From Gammaproteobacteria bacterium HGW-Gammaproteobacteria-1 (GTDB taxonomy: Bacteria > Pseudomonadota > Gammaproteobacteria > Thiohalomonadales > Thiohalomonadaceae), in NCBI GenBank assembly GCA_002840095.1, contig PGZL01000008.1, forward strand, positions 62,001 to 126,000: DNA of 64,000 nucleotides, read 5' to 3'. The notes under the pieces were generated by a model. It was not told the origin of the DNA, did not search any database, and saw nothing but the letters and a program-made list of their open reading frames with translations. How positions within the stretch are numbered: position 1 is the first letter of the stretch; every line of letters begins with the position of its first letter. This document shows, in pieces, positions 1 to 8,120 of the stretch. The translations under genes and the position numbers were made by a program.

Positions 1-29
1 TGCCACTTGCCACTTGTAACTTGTCACTG
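1..29. repeat. ACTTG-type tandem-word repeat
   Basis: The words CACTTG, CACTTG, AACTTG follow each other just downstream of pyrX. The same wording recurs as the two arms of a large hairpin between gap and pgk near 48.8 kb. The left part of any hairpin here would lie outside the window. Confidence 0.5.
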
Positions 30-1304
30 ATGGTTTTCGTACACCAGCTTGCCGTCGAGCAGGGTGTGGCTGACCTTGCCTTTCAGCTCCCAGCCCAGGA
101 AGGGGGTGTTCTTGCCGCGGCTCACTAGGGCCTTCTCGCTCACCGTCCAGTAACGCTCGGGGTCGACGATGCAGATGTCGGCGCGGGCGCCGAGGCCGAG
201 GGTGCCGGCACTTTGATTGATGATGCCGGCCGGCTGCCAGGTGATGCGGCCGATGGCGTCGTGCAGCGGCAGCACCTTTTCCTCCACCAGGCGCAGGGTC
301 AGCGGCAGCAGGGTTTCCAGCGCCGAGATGCCCGGTTCGGTGGCGGGGAAGGGGGCCAGCTTGGCGTCGGCGTCGTGGGGCTGGTGGTCGGAGCAGACGG
401 CGCTGATGACGCCGTCGGCCAGAGCCGCGCGCAGGCCGTCGCGGTCGCGCTGGCTGCGCAGCGGCGGGCGCACGTGGCACAGGCTGTTGAACTGGCCCAC
501 GTCCAGTTCGGTGAGGTAGAGCTGGTGGGCGCTTACGTCGGCGGTGACGGGAACGCCCCGTGCCTGCGCCGCTGCCACCAGTTCCACTGCGCGGGCGGAA
601 GAGAGCTGGCTGAAGTGGGCGCGCACGCCGGTCTGTTCGATGAGCAGCAGGTCGCGGCCCACGGCGATCACCTCGGCGCAGGCGGGGATGCCGGGCAGGC
701 CGAGGCGGGTAGAGACCACGCCCTCGTGCACGCAGCCGCTGGCGCCGAGCCAGGGGTCTTCGGAATAGAGCAGCACCGGGATGTCGAGGCCGGCGGCGTA
801 TTCCATGGCGCGGCGCAGCACCAGGGTGTTGGCCATGGGGGTCTTGCCGTTGCTGACGGCGACGCAGCCGGCCTGGAGCAGGCCGTGCATTTCGCTGATC
901 TGTTCCCCGGCGAGGCCGGGGGTGAGCGCGGCCAGGGGCAGCACGTGGGCCATGCCCGCCTCGCTGGCGCGGCGGCGGATCAGCTCCACTACGGCCACGG
1001 TGTCGATGACCGGGCTGGTGTCGGGCGCGCAGCACAGGGTGGTGATGCCGCCGGCGGCGGCGGCGCGCGTCTCGCTGGCGATGCTGCCCTTGTGCTTCTG
1101 GCCCGGCTCGCGCAGGTGGGCGCGCAGGTCCACCAGGCCGGGCAGCACCCACTTGCCGCGGGCGTCGATGTCCTTCTGCACCGTGAAGCCGGTAGGCGCG
1201 GCGCCGATGGCGGCGATGCGCCCGGCGGCGATGAAAATGTCGGCGGTTTCGTCGCGGCGGTTGGCCGGGTCGATGAGGCGGCCGTTGCGGATGACCGTAT
1301 GCAT
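24..1304 (-). CDS. pyrX: Dihydroorotase-like protein, probably non-catalytic (PyrX/PyrC')
   Basis: A 426-residue member of the type I dihydroorotase family, last gene of the pyrR-pyrB-pyrX run. The usual metal-binding DxHxH near the N-terminus reads DLRAH (residues 59-63), so the first His is Arg61, while H63 and the later SDHQPH are kept. In pseudomonads the gene after pyrB encodes an inactive dihydroorotase homologue needed for assembly of aspartate transcarbamoylase; the lost ligand suggests the same role here. The ATG at 1304 is chosen because GGGAG sits 7 bases upstream and the codon lies just past the pyrB stop. A true catalytic pyrC would have to be elsewhere in the genome. Confidence 0.85.
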   Translation of the reverse strand: MHTVIRNGRLIDPANRRDETADIFIAAGRIAAIGAAPTGFTVQKDIDARGKWVLPGLVDLRAHLREPGQKHKGSIASETRAAAAGGITTLCCAPDTSPVIDTVAVVELIRRRASEAGMAHVLPLAALTPGLAGEQISEMHGLLQAGCVAVSNGKTPMANTLVLRRAMEYAAGLDIPVLLYSEDPWLGASGCVHEGVVSTRLGLPGIPACAEVIAVGRDLLLIEQTGVRAHFSQLSSARAVELVAAAQARGVPVTADVSAHQLYLTELDVGQFNSLCHVRPPLRSQRDRDGLRAALADGVISAVCSDHQPHDADAKLAPFPATEPGISALETLLPLTLRLVEEKVLPLHDAIGRITWQPAGIINQSAGTLGLGARADICIVDPERYWTVSEKALVSRGKNTPFLGWELKGKVSHTLLDGKLVYENHQ

Positions 1305-1306
1305 GT

Positions 1307-2287
1307 TCAGCTCCCTTCCCCTGCCGCTTCCGGCGCCCGTCCCAGACACATGGACATCACCGCCATGCGCACCGCGATGCCGTTGCTCACCTGTTCCAGG
1401 ATCACCGACTGGCCGCCGTCGGCCACCGCCGAATCGATTTCGATGCCGCGGTTGATGGGGCCGGGGTGCATCACGATGGCGTCCGGCTTGGCCAGGGCCA
1501 GGGTGTCGGCGCTGAGGCCGTAGAGCTGGAAGAATTCGCTGCCGCTGGGGATCAGCGCGCCCTGCATGCGCTCGCGCTGCAGGCGCAGCATGATCACCAC
1601 GTCCACGTCCTTCAGGCCGCGCGCCATATCGTGGAACACGTGTACGCCCAGCGCCTCCGCCTCGGGTGGCACCAGGGTCTTGGGGGCGATGGCGCGCAGC
1701 TCGCCGACGCCGAGGATGTTGAGGGCATGGATCTGCGAGCGCGCCACGCGCGAGTGCATGATGTCGCCGACGATGGCGACGCGCAGCCTGCCGAAGTCCG
1801 GCCCCTTGTGGCGGCGGATGGTGAACATGTCCAGCATGCCCTGGGTCGGGTGGGCGTGGCGGCCGTCGCCGGCGTTGACCACCGACACGTGCGGCGCCAC
1901 GTGGCGGGCGATGAAGTGGGCGGCGCCGGAATCGGCGTGGCGCACCACGAACATGTCGCAGTGCATCGCTTCCAGGTTGTGCAGCATGTCCAGCAGGCTC
2001 TCGCCCTTGGTGGTGGCCGAGGTCTGGATATTGATGTTGAGCACGTCGGCGGACAGGCGCTTGGCCGCCAGCTCGAAGGTGGTGCGGGTGCGCGTGCTGG
2101 CCTCGAAGAACAGGTTGGCGATGGTCTTGCCGCGCAGCAGCGGCACCTTCTTCACGCTCTGCGCGTCCACCGTGATGAACGACTCGGCGAGATCGAGAAT
2201 CTCGGTGAGGGTCTGGCGCTTCAATCCCTCGACGGTGAGAAAGTGGCGCAGGTTGCCGTTGGAGTCGAGCTGAATGTTATTCGGCAT
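1307..2287 (-). CDS. pyrB: Aspartate carbamoyltransferase catalytic subunit
   Basis: A 326-residue cytoplasmic enzyme that condenses carbamoyl phosphate with aspartate, the committed step of pyrimidine synthesis. The carbamoyl-phosphate motif STRTRTTFE lies near residue 65, and the HPGPINRG stretch near the C-terminus is typical of the aspartate-binding half. Length matches the pseudomonad class. Its start overlaps the end of pyrR by 11 bases and it is followed after 2 bases by pyrX, so the three are probably translated together and PyrB and PyrX probably form one complex. Confidence 0.95.
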   Translation of the reverse strand: MPNNIQLDSNGNLRHFLTVEGLKRQTLTEILDLAESFITVDAQSVKKVPLLRGKTIANLFFEASTRTRTTFELAAKRLSADVLNINIQTSATTKGESLLDMLHNLEAMHCDMFVVRHADSGAAHFIARHVAPHVSVVNAGDGRHAHPTQGMLDMFTIRRHKGPDFGRLRVAIVGDIMHSRVARSQIHALNILGVGELRAIAPKTLVPPEAEALGVHVFHDMARGLKDVDVVIMLRLQRERMQGALIPSGSEFFQLYGLSADTLALAKPDAIVMHPGPINRGIEIDSAVADGGQSVILEQVSNGIAVRMAVMSMCLGRAPEAAGEGS

Positions 2288-2786
2288 GGCTTTGTATCGT
2301 CAGGGCGAGGTTGTCCGGCCCGGTCAGCTTGACCTGCTGATCGGCTTCCAAATCCATTTGCAGTCCGGCGACGTCGGCCTGGATGGGCAGCTCGCGGCCG
2401 CCGCGCTCCACCAGCACCGCCAGCATCACCGAGGCGGGCCGGCCGTAGTCGAAGATTTCGTTGAGCGCGGCGCGGATGGTGCGGCCGGTGTAGAGCACGT
2501 CGTCCACCAGCACGATGTGCCGCCCTTCCACGTCGAAGGGCAGGTTGGACGGCTTCACCTGCGGATGGACGCCGATGCGCGAGAAGTCGTCGCGGTAGAA
2601 ACTGATGTCCAGGGTGCCCAGCGGTTCGTCCAGGCCGAGCAGCGCGTGCAGGCGCCTGGCCACCCAGACGCCGCCGGTGTGGATGCCGACCATGCAGGGA
2701 TTGCCGATGCCGCGCGCGGCCAGGGTGTCGCGCAGGCCGGCGGCCATGGCGCTGAGGGTTTGTTCTATGTCGGGTTGCGTGGTCAT
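2277..2786 (-). CDS. pyrR: Bifunctional pyr regulator / uracil phosphoribosyltransferase PyrR
   Basis: A 169-residue PRPP-binding protein. The signature [17 protein letters not shown] marks the phosphoribosyltransferase fold. PyrR family members make UMP from uracil, and in some bacteria bind pyr mRNA to control transcription. The ATG at 2786 overlaps the ruvX stop as ATGA, which fixes the start; a longer frame upstream only mirrors ruvX. I see no obvious PyrR anti-antiterminator hairpin here, so a regulatory role is unproven. Confidence 0.92.
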   Translation of the reverse strand: MTTQPDIEQTLSAMAAGLRDTLAARGIGNPCMVGIHTGGVWVARRLHALLGLDEPLGTLDISFYRDDFSRIGVHPQVKPSNLPFDVEGRHIVLVDDVLYTGRTIRAALNEIFDYGRPASVMLAVLVERGGRELPIQADVAGLQMDLEADQQVKLTGPDNLALTIQSHAE

Positions 2787-3205
2787 GTGCGGTTCTCGGC
2801 GGCGTGGGTGTCGAGCCAGCTTTGCAGGATCAACTGGGCGGCCAGGGGGTCGATATCCTGGACCTTTTTGCCCTGGGCGCGCAGTTCCTGTTCCGCCTCG
2901 TAGGACGTGAGGCGCTCGTCGACGCTGTGGACCGGCAGATTGTACCTGCCCCCCAGCTGATTCCCAAAGCGCCGCGCGCGTGCCGTGCGTTCGTGTTCGG
3001 TGCCGTCCATGTGCACCGGCAGTCCCACCACCAGCGCCGCCGGCTGCCACTGGGTGATGAGCCGGGTGATGGCGTCCCAGTCGGGCTTGCCGTCGCGGGC
3101 GCTCACCGTGGCGAGGGCGCGGGCGCTGCCGGTGAGGGTCTGGCCCACCGCCACCCCGATGCGCTTGGTGCCGTAGTCGAAGCCGAGCAGGACGCCATCG
3201 GTCAT
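2783..3205 (-). CDS. ruvX: Putative pre-16S rRNA nuclease / Holliday-junction resolvase-like RuvX (YqgF)
   Basis: A 140-residue RNase H-fold protein, close to the usual 138. It begins with [15 protein letters not shown], the family's first acidic motif, has LVVGLP in the middle, and [10 protein letters not shown] near residue 100 supplies the second acidic residues. The family matures the 5' end of 16S rRNA. The start at 3205 puts the conserved core at the N-terminus; upstream in-frame sequence runs into a palindromic repeat and is not coding. It overlaps pyrR by 4 bases. Confidence 0.93.
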   Translation of the reverse strand: MTDGVLLGFDYGTKRIGVAVGQTLTGSARALATVSARDGKPDWDAITRLITQWQPAALVVGLPVHMDGTEHERTARARRFGNQLGGRYNLPVHSVDERLTSYEAEQELRAQGKKVQDIDPLAAQLILQSWLDTHAAENRT

Positions 3206-3251
3206 GGCGAGTTGCGAGTTACGCGGGGCAGGGTACGAACGGCACGGATTC

Positions 3252-3315
3252 GTAGGGTGCGCACCGCGCACCATGCGGCATCCGGCGGTGCCCCGGTGCG
3301 CGGTGCGCACCCTAC
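3252..3315. repeat. REP-like palindrome, GTAGGGTGCGCACC family, copy 1
   Basis: Two perfect inverted 21-base arms, the left beginning GTAGGGTGCGCACCG and the right ending GGTGCGCACCCTAC, enclose about 22 bases. It sits between algH and ruvX on the same transcript, so it would form a strong RNA hairpin. No T-tract follows. Confidence 0.8.
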
Positions 3316-3354
3316 ATTTCTTTTACCGCGCATCTCGTCCCCCGTGCCTGTCTT

Positions 3355-3918
3355 CTAGGCATGCCCCGTTTCGCTGGACAGCAGGGTGAGGTCGACGCCG
3401 ATGAGGGCGGCGGCGGCGGCCCAGCGTTCCTCCACCGGCAGGTCGAACAGGATGGCCGGATCGGCCGGGCCGGACAGCCAGGCGTTGTCGACGATCTCCT
3501 GCTCCAGCTGGCCGGCGCCCCAGCCGGCGTAGCCCAGAGCCAGCAGGAACTGCTGCGGCCCCTCGCCGTGGCCGATGGCGGTCATGATATCGCGCGAGGT
3601 GGTCAGCGCGATGTCGTCGGTGATCCCCAGGCTGGAGGTCCAGGCGCCCGCCGGACGGTGCAGCACGAAGCCCCGCTCCGGCTGCACCGGGCCGCCGGTA
3701 AAGATGGCGGTGTCGGTATCCACCAGCGCGCCGGGCTGGATCTGCATGTGTTGCAGCACGTCGCCCAGGGTGATGCTCATGGGCCGGTTGATGACGATGC
3801 CCAGCGCACCTTCGGCGTTGTGCTCGCAGATGTAGGTGACGGTGTGCGCGAAATTGGGGTCCGCCAGTGTGGGCATGGCGATGAGGAAATGGTTGCGCAG
3901 GTAGGAGGTCTCGGTCAT
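3355..3918 (-). CDS. algH: YqgE/AlgH family protein (UPF0301)
   Basis: A 187-residue cytoplasmic protein of the YqgE/AlgH family. The N-terminus LRNHFLIAMPTLADPNF and the GIVINRP segment are hallmark family sequences. In Pseudomonas aeruginosa the gene sits in the same place between tonB3 and ruvX; its molecular function is not settled. It lies 150 bases upstream of ruvX, with a palindromic repeat in that gap. The ATG at 3918 follows GGGAAGGAG-like sequence on the minus strand. Confidence 0.92.
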   Translation of the reverse strand: MTETSYLRNHFLIAMPTLADPNFAHTVTYICEHNAEGALGIVINRPMSITLGDVLQHMQIQPGALVDTDTAIFTGGPVQPERGFVLHRPAGAWTSSLGITDDIALTTSRDIMTAIGHGEGPQQFLLALGYAGWGAGQLEQEIVDNAWLSGPADPAILFDLPVEERWAAAAALIGVDLTLLSSETGHA

Positions 3919-4081
3919 GGCGCTAGTATCGGGAAGGAGGGGTTTGGCCGCAAGAGCGTAAGCGGGGGTGACCGCGGATTGGGGGTGTGAACCACGGAGA
4001 ACACGGAGTTAACCGCGCAACGAGGCGGGCTTTGGCAGTAATGCCGACCGGCTTGGTTTAAGCCCGCACGACGGCCTTGGG

Positions 4082-4145
4082 GTAGGGTGCGCACCGCGCA
4101 CCATTGCCGCGCCCGGGCATGCCCGGTGCGCAGTGCGCACCCTAC
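4082..4145. repeat. REP-like palindrome, GTAGGGTGCGCACC family, copy 2
   Basis: Same arms as the copy at 3252, with one mismatch in the right arm, just downstream of tonB. The gap also contains CCACGGAGAACACGGAG at about 3992, a half copy of another repeat family that appears complete before fba. Confidence 0.8.
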
Positions 4146-4154
4146 GGGAGAGGG

Positions 4155-5045
4155 TCAGTGCGTTTCCAGCCGGTTGTCGCCCTGGAACTGCCAGGTGCGG
4201 ATGATGTGCAGGACGTCGGTGTCCTTGCGCAGGGACTGCGGCAGCGGCGCGTAGGGCGCCGCCATCTGCACGATGCGGGTGGCGCCTTCGTCCAGCACGC
4301 GGTGGCCGGAGGAACGCACTACCTTGACGCTGTGCAGGCTGCCGTCGGCCTTGATGGCCACGTCGAGCAGCAGGTCGCCGGAGAGGTTGGCGCGGCGCGC
4401 CTCGTCGGGATAGTTGAGGTTGCCGATGCGCTCCACCTTCATGCGCCAGGCGTTTTCGTAGCTGGCGGCAATGTATTCGCGGGTGCTGGCGGTGATGTAC
4501 TTGTGGCGCGGCTCGGCGGCGTAGGTCTGCATGCGCTGGCTGATTTCCGCCGCCAGGGCCGCCATTTCCTGGGTGGTGGGCATGAGTTCGGCGGCGGTCA
4601 GCGTTTCCGGCACCTCGGGGCGCTTCTCGCCGGGAACGATCTGCGTCTTGAGGCGGGCGCGGTCGGTGGTGATGACGTTGCGCGGGTCCTGCGCCTGCGG
4701 CGGCGGCGCCGTCATCGGCTGTGTCTGCGGCGCGTTGCCCTGCTCGTTGCGCGAGGCGGTATTGGCGAAGGGACTGCCGGGGCGCACCTTTTCCTTCACG
4801 TCGCCGCCGCCCTGCTGGCTGACCTGGGCCAGATAGTCGGCCTTGTCCGGCTTTTCCTCGCTCTTGCTGTGCACCAGGATCACTTCCATGGTGCGCGGCA
4901 GGTCGGAGGCGTTCTTGTCGGTGGGCACGAAGCTGATGCCGAGGATGACGATGGCGTGAAACGCCACCGCGAGAAACAAGGTCAGGCCCAGGCGGTCGGC
5001 GGCGCCGATGCGGGGAATGAGCTGGGGAGTGAGGGTGCTGGCCAT
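4155..5045 (-). CDS. tonB: TonB family energy transducer (TonB3-like)
   Basis: A 296-residue inner-membrane protein with one N-terminal membrane segment (about residues 20-40, LTLFLAVAFHAIVILGISF), a periplasmic linker and a C-terminal TonB fold (NLNYPDEARRANLSGDLLLD to RTWQF, about residues 200-290). TonB proteins couple the ExbBD motor to outer-membrane transporters. In P. aeruginosa the homologue at this position (TonB3) is needed for normal twitching motility, which fits the Chp/Pil cluster later in this window. No exbB or exbD is adjacent. It follows the ApbE-like gene by 9 bases. Confidence 0.88.
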   Translation of the reverse strand: MASTLTPQLIPRIGAADRLGLTLFLAVAFHAIVILGISFVPTDKNASDLPRTMEVILVHSKSEEKPDKADYLAQVSQQGGGDVKEKVRPGSPFANTASRNEQGNAPQTQPMTAPPPQAQDPRNVITTDRARLKTQIVPGEKRPEVPETLTAAELMPTTQEMAALAAEISQRMQTYAAEPRHKYITASTREYIAASYENAWRMKVERIGNLNYPDEARRANLSGDLLLDVAIKADGSLHSVKVVRSSGHRVLDEGATRIVQMAAPYAPLPQSLRKDTDVLHIIRTWQFQGDNRLETH

Positions 5046-5054
5046 CGCGGCGGA

Positions 5055-6071
5055 TTATAGCGTATCGACGACCGGCGTCAGGCGTGCATTGGTCATGGAA
5101 ACGCGCGCCGCCAGCGGGCCGGTGACGCGCACGGTGTCCGCCGTGTCCACCAGCAGGGCGCGCTCGACGCCGAGGGCGCGGGCGGTGTCCACCCAGCGCG
5201 CGGGCCCGGCCACGAACAGGGCATGGGCGGCGGCCGCCGCCTCCGCCAGGCTGGTGTGGAACACGGTGACGGCGAACACTCCCCGTGCCGGCATCCCTCT
5301 GGCCGGGTCGAGCAGGGGGTGGTAGAGCTGCCCCTCATATACATAGCTGTTGCGCAGGGCGGTCACGGTGTAGGCCACCTCGTCCGGCCGCAGCGCGGCC
5401 TGTGCCAGCGGCGTCCGGCCGTCGGCGCCGGTAAACGTCAGCATCAGTTCCGCGCCGGCGCCGATACGGGCCGCCGCACCCGGCGTGGTCAGGCTGGCGG
5501 CACTCACCCCGGCCTCGCGCAGGCGGGCCAGTGCGGTATCCAGGGCGTAGCCGCGGCCGAAGTCGCCCAGGTCGATGCGCACCGCCCCGTTGCCGCTGCG
5601 CATGGAAATCCCTTCGATGGTGATGTCGCCCATGGCCGGCCGTCGTGCCGCCAGCGCGGCGACGGCCTCCGGCGCCGGCGGCGGGCCCTTCGGCTCCCGG
5701 TAAAAGCCCCACAGCTCCAGCAGCCCGCCCAGCGCCGGATTGAATAGTCCGCCGCTGCGCGCGGACAGCGCCTGCGCCTGACGGATCTGCGGCAGCAGCG
5801 AGGGCACGGCGGAAAACTCCCCGGTCGCCGCCAGCAGCTGGTTGGTGCGCGCCATCGGTCCCGGTATCGCCGGGTTGTTGCCGTCCTCGATATACAGCAG
5901 GTCGGTGGCCGCCTCATCCAGGGAGCGCTGCGCTGCCTCTGCCGTCGTGCCCTGTACGGTGATCGTTACCGGGCTGCCATAGGCGGTGAAGGTCTTGCGC
6001 TGCACCGGCGGCTCGCCCTGGCAGGCGGTGAGCAACAGCAGAAGGGGAAGCAGATAGGCGGGTTTCGGCAT
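5055..6071 (-). CDS. ApbE-like (flavin transferase family) lipoprotein, motifs degenerate
   Basis: A 338-residue lipoprotein; the signal sequence ends LLLLLTAC, so it should be anchored in the periplasm. The body resembles ApbE FMN transferases: DLGDFGRGYALD matches the DLGGIAKGYAVD motif, LYHPLLDPARGMPA matches the H-DP-G motif, and the C-terminal AEAAAAAHALFVAG matches the Ala-rich helix. Several positions depart from the consensus (YGS for MGT, F-G-R for I-A-K), so activity is doubtful. It sits between gshB and tonB, which are usually adjacent in pseudomonads. No flavoprotein substrate such as Nqr or Rnf is encoded nearby. Confidence 0.75.
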   Translation of the reverse strand: MPKPAYLLPLLLLLTACQGEPPVQRKTFTAYGSPVTITVQGTTAEAAQRSLDEAATDLLYIEDGNNPAIPGPMARTNQLLAATGEFSAVPSLLPQIRQAQALSARSGGLFNPALGGLLELWGFYREPKGPPPAPEAVAALAARRPAMGDITIEGISMRSGNGAVRIDLGDFGRGYALDTALARLREAGVSAASLTTPGAAARIGAGAELMLTFTGADGRTPLAQAALRPDEVAYTVTALRNSYVYEGQLYHPLLDPARGMPARGVFAVTVFHTSLAEAAAAAHALFVAGPARWVDTARALGVERALLVDTADTVRVTGPLAARVSMTNARLTPVVDTL

Positions 6072-6115
6072 GGAGTTTTAAGAGTGGTGCATGTGATAGG
6101 TTTGCTGCATCCAAT

Positions 6116-6136
6116 GTAGGGTGCGCACCGCGCACC
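6116..6136. repeat. GTAGGGTGCGCACC family, single arm
   Basis: One exact arm of the palindrome seen at 3252 and 4082, without its partner, between gshB and the ApbE-like gene. It looks like a half or decayed copy. Confidence 0.65.
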
Positions 6137-6145
6137 AACGGCATC

Positions 6146-7099
6146 CTATGACCGCCCAGCCAGTTTGACCGCAATGGCGTCCATCAGTTGCCCGGCGATA
6201 TCCAGGCCGAACTGGGCGTCCAGCTCGCGGATACAGGTGGGGCTGGTGACGTTGATCTCGGTGAGGTAATCACCGATCACGTCCAGGCCGACGAACAGCA
6301 ACCCCTTCTCCCGCAGCCGCGGCGCCACCTGGGCGCAGATCCAGCGGTCGCGCTCCGACAGCGGTACGCCTACGCCGCTGCCGCCGGCGGCCAGATTGCC
6401 GCGCAGCTCGCCCTCGGCGGGAATGCGCGCCAGGGCATAGGGCACCGGCTCGCCGTCGATGAGCAGGATGCGCTTGTCCCCTTGGGCGATCTCCGGCAGA
6501 TAGCGCTGCGCCATGGTGTAGCGCCGGCCGTGATCGGTGAGGGTCTCGATGATCACCGAGGTATTGGGATCGCCCTGGCGGGTGACGAAGATGGACGCGC
6601 CGCCCATGCCCCCCAGCGGCTTCAGCACCACCTCGCCCTGCTCCGCGACGAAGGCGCGCATGCGCTCCATGTCGCGGGTCACCAGCGTCGGTGGCATGCA
6701 CTGCGGAAACCAGGCGGCAAACAGCTTCTCGTTGGCATCGCGCAGGCTCTGCGTGCGGTTCACCACCAGCGCCCCCGCCGTCTCCGCCAGCTCCAGCAGG
6801 TAGGTGGCGTAGATGTACTCCATGTCGAAGGGCGGGTCCTTGCGCATCAGGATCACATCCAGCTCGCCCAGCGGAATGTCGGTCGCATCGCCCAGCTCGA
6901 ACCAGCCCTCCGGATCGGCGAACACCCGCAGCGGCCGGCTGCGGCCGTAGGCCACGCCGTCGCGCAGGAACAGATCCGCCGGCTCGAAATAATGCAGCTG
7001 CCAACCGCGCGCCTGCGCCGCCAGCAGCATCGCCAGGGTGGAGTCTTTCTTGTAATGGATGGCCCCGATGGGATCCATCACCACGCCGAGAGTCGTCAT
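6146..7099 (-). CDS. gshB: Glutathione synthetase
   Basis: A 317-residue ATP-grasp enzyme joining gamma-glutamylcysteine and glycine, the second step of glutathione synthesis. The N-terminal GVVMDPIGAIHYKKDST, central RKDPPFDMEYIYATYLLE and VLKPLGGMGG, and the C-terminal TEINVTSPTCIRELD segment are all typical. Length equals that of the Escherichia coli enzyme. It heads the minus-strand run that continues into the ApbE-like gene and tonB. Its usual partner gshA is 21 kb away, next to pilG. Confidence 0.96.
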   Translation of the reverse strand: MTTLGVVMDPIGAIHYKKDSTLAMLLAAQARGWQLHYFEPADLFLRDGVAYGRSRPLRVFADPEGWFELGDATDIPLGELDVILMRKDPPFDMEYIYATYLLELAETAGALVVNRTQSLRDANEKLFAAWFPQCMPPTLVTRDMERMRAFVAEQGEVVLKPLGGMGGASIFVTRQGDPNTSVIIETLTDHGRRYTMAQRYLPEIAQGDKRILLIDGEPVPYALARIPAEGELRGNLAAGGSGVGVPLSERDRWICAQVAPRLREKGLLFVGLDVIGDYLTEINVTSPTCIRELDAQFGLDIAGQLMDAIAVKLAGRS

Positions 7100-7129
7100 G
7101 GGCTGCGGTTTCGTGTGTGAGTTGCCGGG

Positions 7130-7135
7130 ATTATA
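7130..7135 (-). promoter_or_regulatory. Possible -10 box for gshB
   Basis: TATAAT on the minus strand about 31 bases upstream of the gshB start. No convincing -35 box is visible at 16-18 bases, so this is only suggestive. Confidence 0.35.
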
Positions 7136-7180
7136 CGTAAATTGGGCCGCCCGCGTTTCCGTCAGGCGTCAGGCACTTCC

Positions 7181-7204
7181 GGTGGGAGCGGCTATGCCGC
7201 GATA
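7181..7204. repeat. REP-like hairpin GGGAGCGGC-TAT-GCCGC
   Basis: GGTGGGAGCGGCTATGCCGC resembles the GGGAGCGGCTTCAGCCGCGA repeats common in pseudomonads and xanthomonads. A single copy is seen in this window. Confidence 0.5.
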
Positions 7205-7243
7205 CAGTCCATCCCCGGGCCACACGAGACTTCTGGCTGGTTC

Positions 7244-7272
7244 TTGACGTAATAACGCCACGCGTTAATACT
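7244..7272 (+). promoter_or_regulatory. Promoter with embedded operator for higBA
   Basis: TTGACG (7244) and TAATAC (7266) are spaced 16 bases apart. Between and overlapping them lies an imperfect palindrome, TAATAACGC-CAC-GCGTTAATA (7250-7270), with 9-base arms and a 3-base spacer. This is the layout expected for repression by the HigA antitoxin. The second toxin-antitoxin module near 55.3 kb has the same arrangement. Confidence 0.6.
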
Positions 7273-7555
7273 TGCCCCCTCCGATACGGAGCTTCAAGTC
7301 CAGGGATACGGAACTTGTCTTCAACCGGGTATTTGTTCGCAAACTCCCGGCGGACATCCAGGCCATCGCGCTGCGCAGCTGCGTTATCTCGACGCCGCCG
7401 GGCGATTGGAAGATCTGCGCGTACCACCCGCCAACCGTCTGGAGGCGCTGCGCGGCGACTGGAAAGGGTTCTACAGCATCCGTATCAACGACCAATGGCG
7501 TATCTGCTTCCGCTGCGGGTACGCCTACGATGTGGAAATTGTCGATTATCACTAG
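7272..7555 (+). pseudogene. higB: HigB-type toxin, frameshifted
   Basis: The first part reads [14 protein letters not shown] then [13 protein letters not shown] in one frame; the rest reads [20 protein letters not shown], then [12 protein letters not shown], ending [10 protein letters not shown] in another frame. Together these match a full HigB/RelE-superfamily mRNA interferase of about 90 residues. The break is at 7377-7378, where the expected AAG (Lys) codon is AG, a one-base deletion. The expected start codon before IRSF is CCG, and the only upstream candidate (TTG at 7272) lies at or before the predicted transcription start. Either the toxin is dead or the sequence has an error; the antitoxin is intact. 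Confidence 0.8.
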
Positions 7556-7564
7556 GAGGCGGGC

Positions 7565-7864
7565 ATGGCGCGCAAAAAACTACAGCCCATCCATCCCGGC
7601 GAAATTCTGCTGAAGGATTTCCTGGAACCCATGGAAATCAGCCAGTACCGCTTGGCCAAGGATATCCATGTGGCGCCGCGCCGCATCAATGAAATCGTCC
7701 TCGGCAAGCGCTCCGTCTCGGCCGACACGGCCCTGCGCCTGGCACGCTATTTCGGTACCACAGCCGAGCTGTGGCTCAACCTGCAGAATGCCTACGATTT
7801 GGATGTGGTACGCGACACCGTAGGCGCAACCCTGGAAAAGGAGATCCAGCCCCGAGCGGCGTAG
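7565..7864 (+). CDS. higA: HigA-family antitoxin, Xre-type HTH
   Basis: A 99-residue DNA-binding protein. The N-terminus HPGEILLKDFLEPMEISQ and the helix-turn-helix QYRLAKDIHVAPRRINEIVLGKR are typical of HigA. Such antitoxins bind the HigB toxin and repress their own operon, here most likely through the palindrome at 7250. GGAGG lies 6 bases upstream of the ATG, and the gene starts 9 bases after the end of the broken toxin frame. Confidence 0.92.
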   Translation: MARKKLQPIHPGEILLKDFLEPMEISQYRLAKDIHVAPRRINEIVLGKRSVSADTALRLARYFGTTAELWLNLQNAYDLDVVRDTVGATLEKEIQPRAA

Positions 7865-7932
7865 GTCGAAACGGGAGCATACCAACGCCTCCCGCCAAGC
7901 CAGGAAGGCGCAGGAGGTCGCCAGAAGGTCCC

Positions 7933-7972
7933 GTAGGATGGGTAGAGCGACAGCGAAACCCATCATCCTGTA
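7933..7972. repeat. GTAGGATGGGT...ACCCATCATCCT palindromic repeat
   Basis: GTAGGATGGGT and ACCCATCATCCTG form imperfect inverted arms around AGAGCGACAGCGA. It resembles, but is not the same as, the GTAGGGTGCGCACC family. It lies in the 256-base gap between higA and the phosphatase gene, which otherwise shows nothing recognisable. Confidence 0.55.
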
Positions 7973-8120
7973 CCGTCAGGGACATCGAGGTAGGCCGCGG
8001 CGGGAGGTGGCTGGAATCCATCCACCCCGCCTCTCCCTTCCCCAATCCCGCACATCGCGCTAGTATCGAACCATCCCGCGCCGGCCACGGAACCCAAGGC
8101 GCATAGGACAAGGGAACAAA

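Noticed and set aside
3206-3310. Longer upstream start for ruvX
   Set aside because: It would translate through a palindromic repeat; the conserved core begins at 3205.
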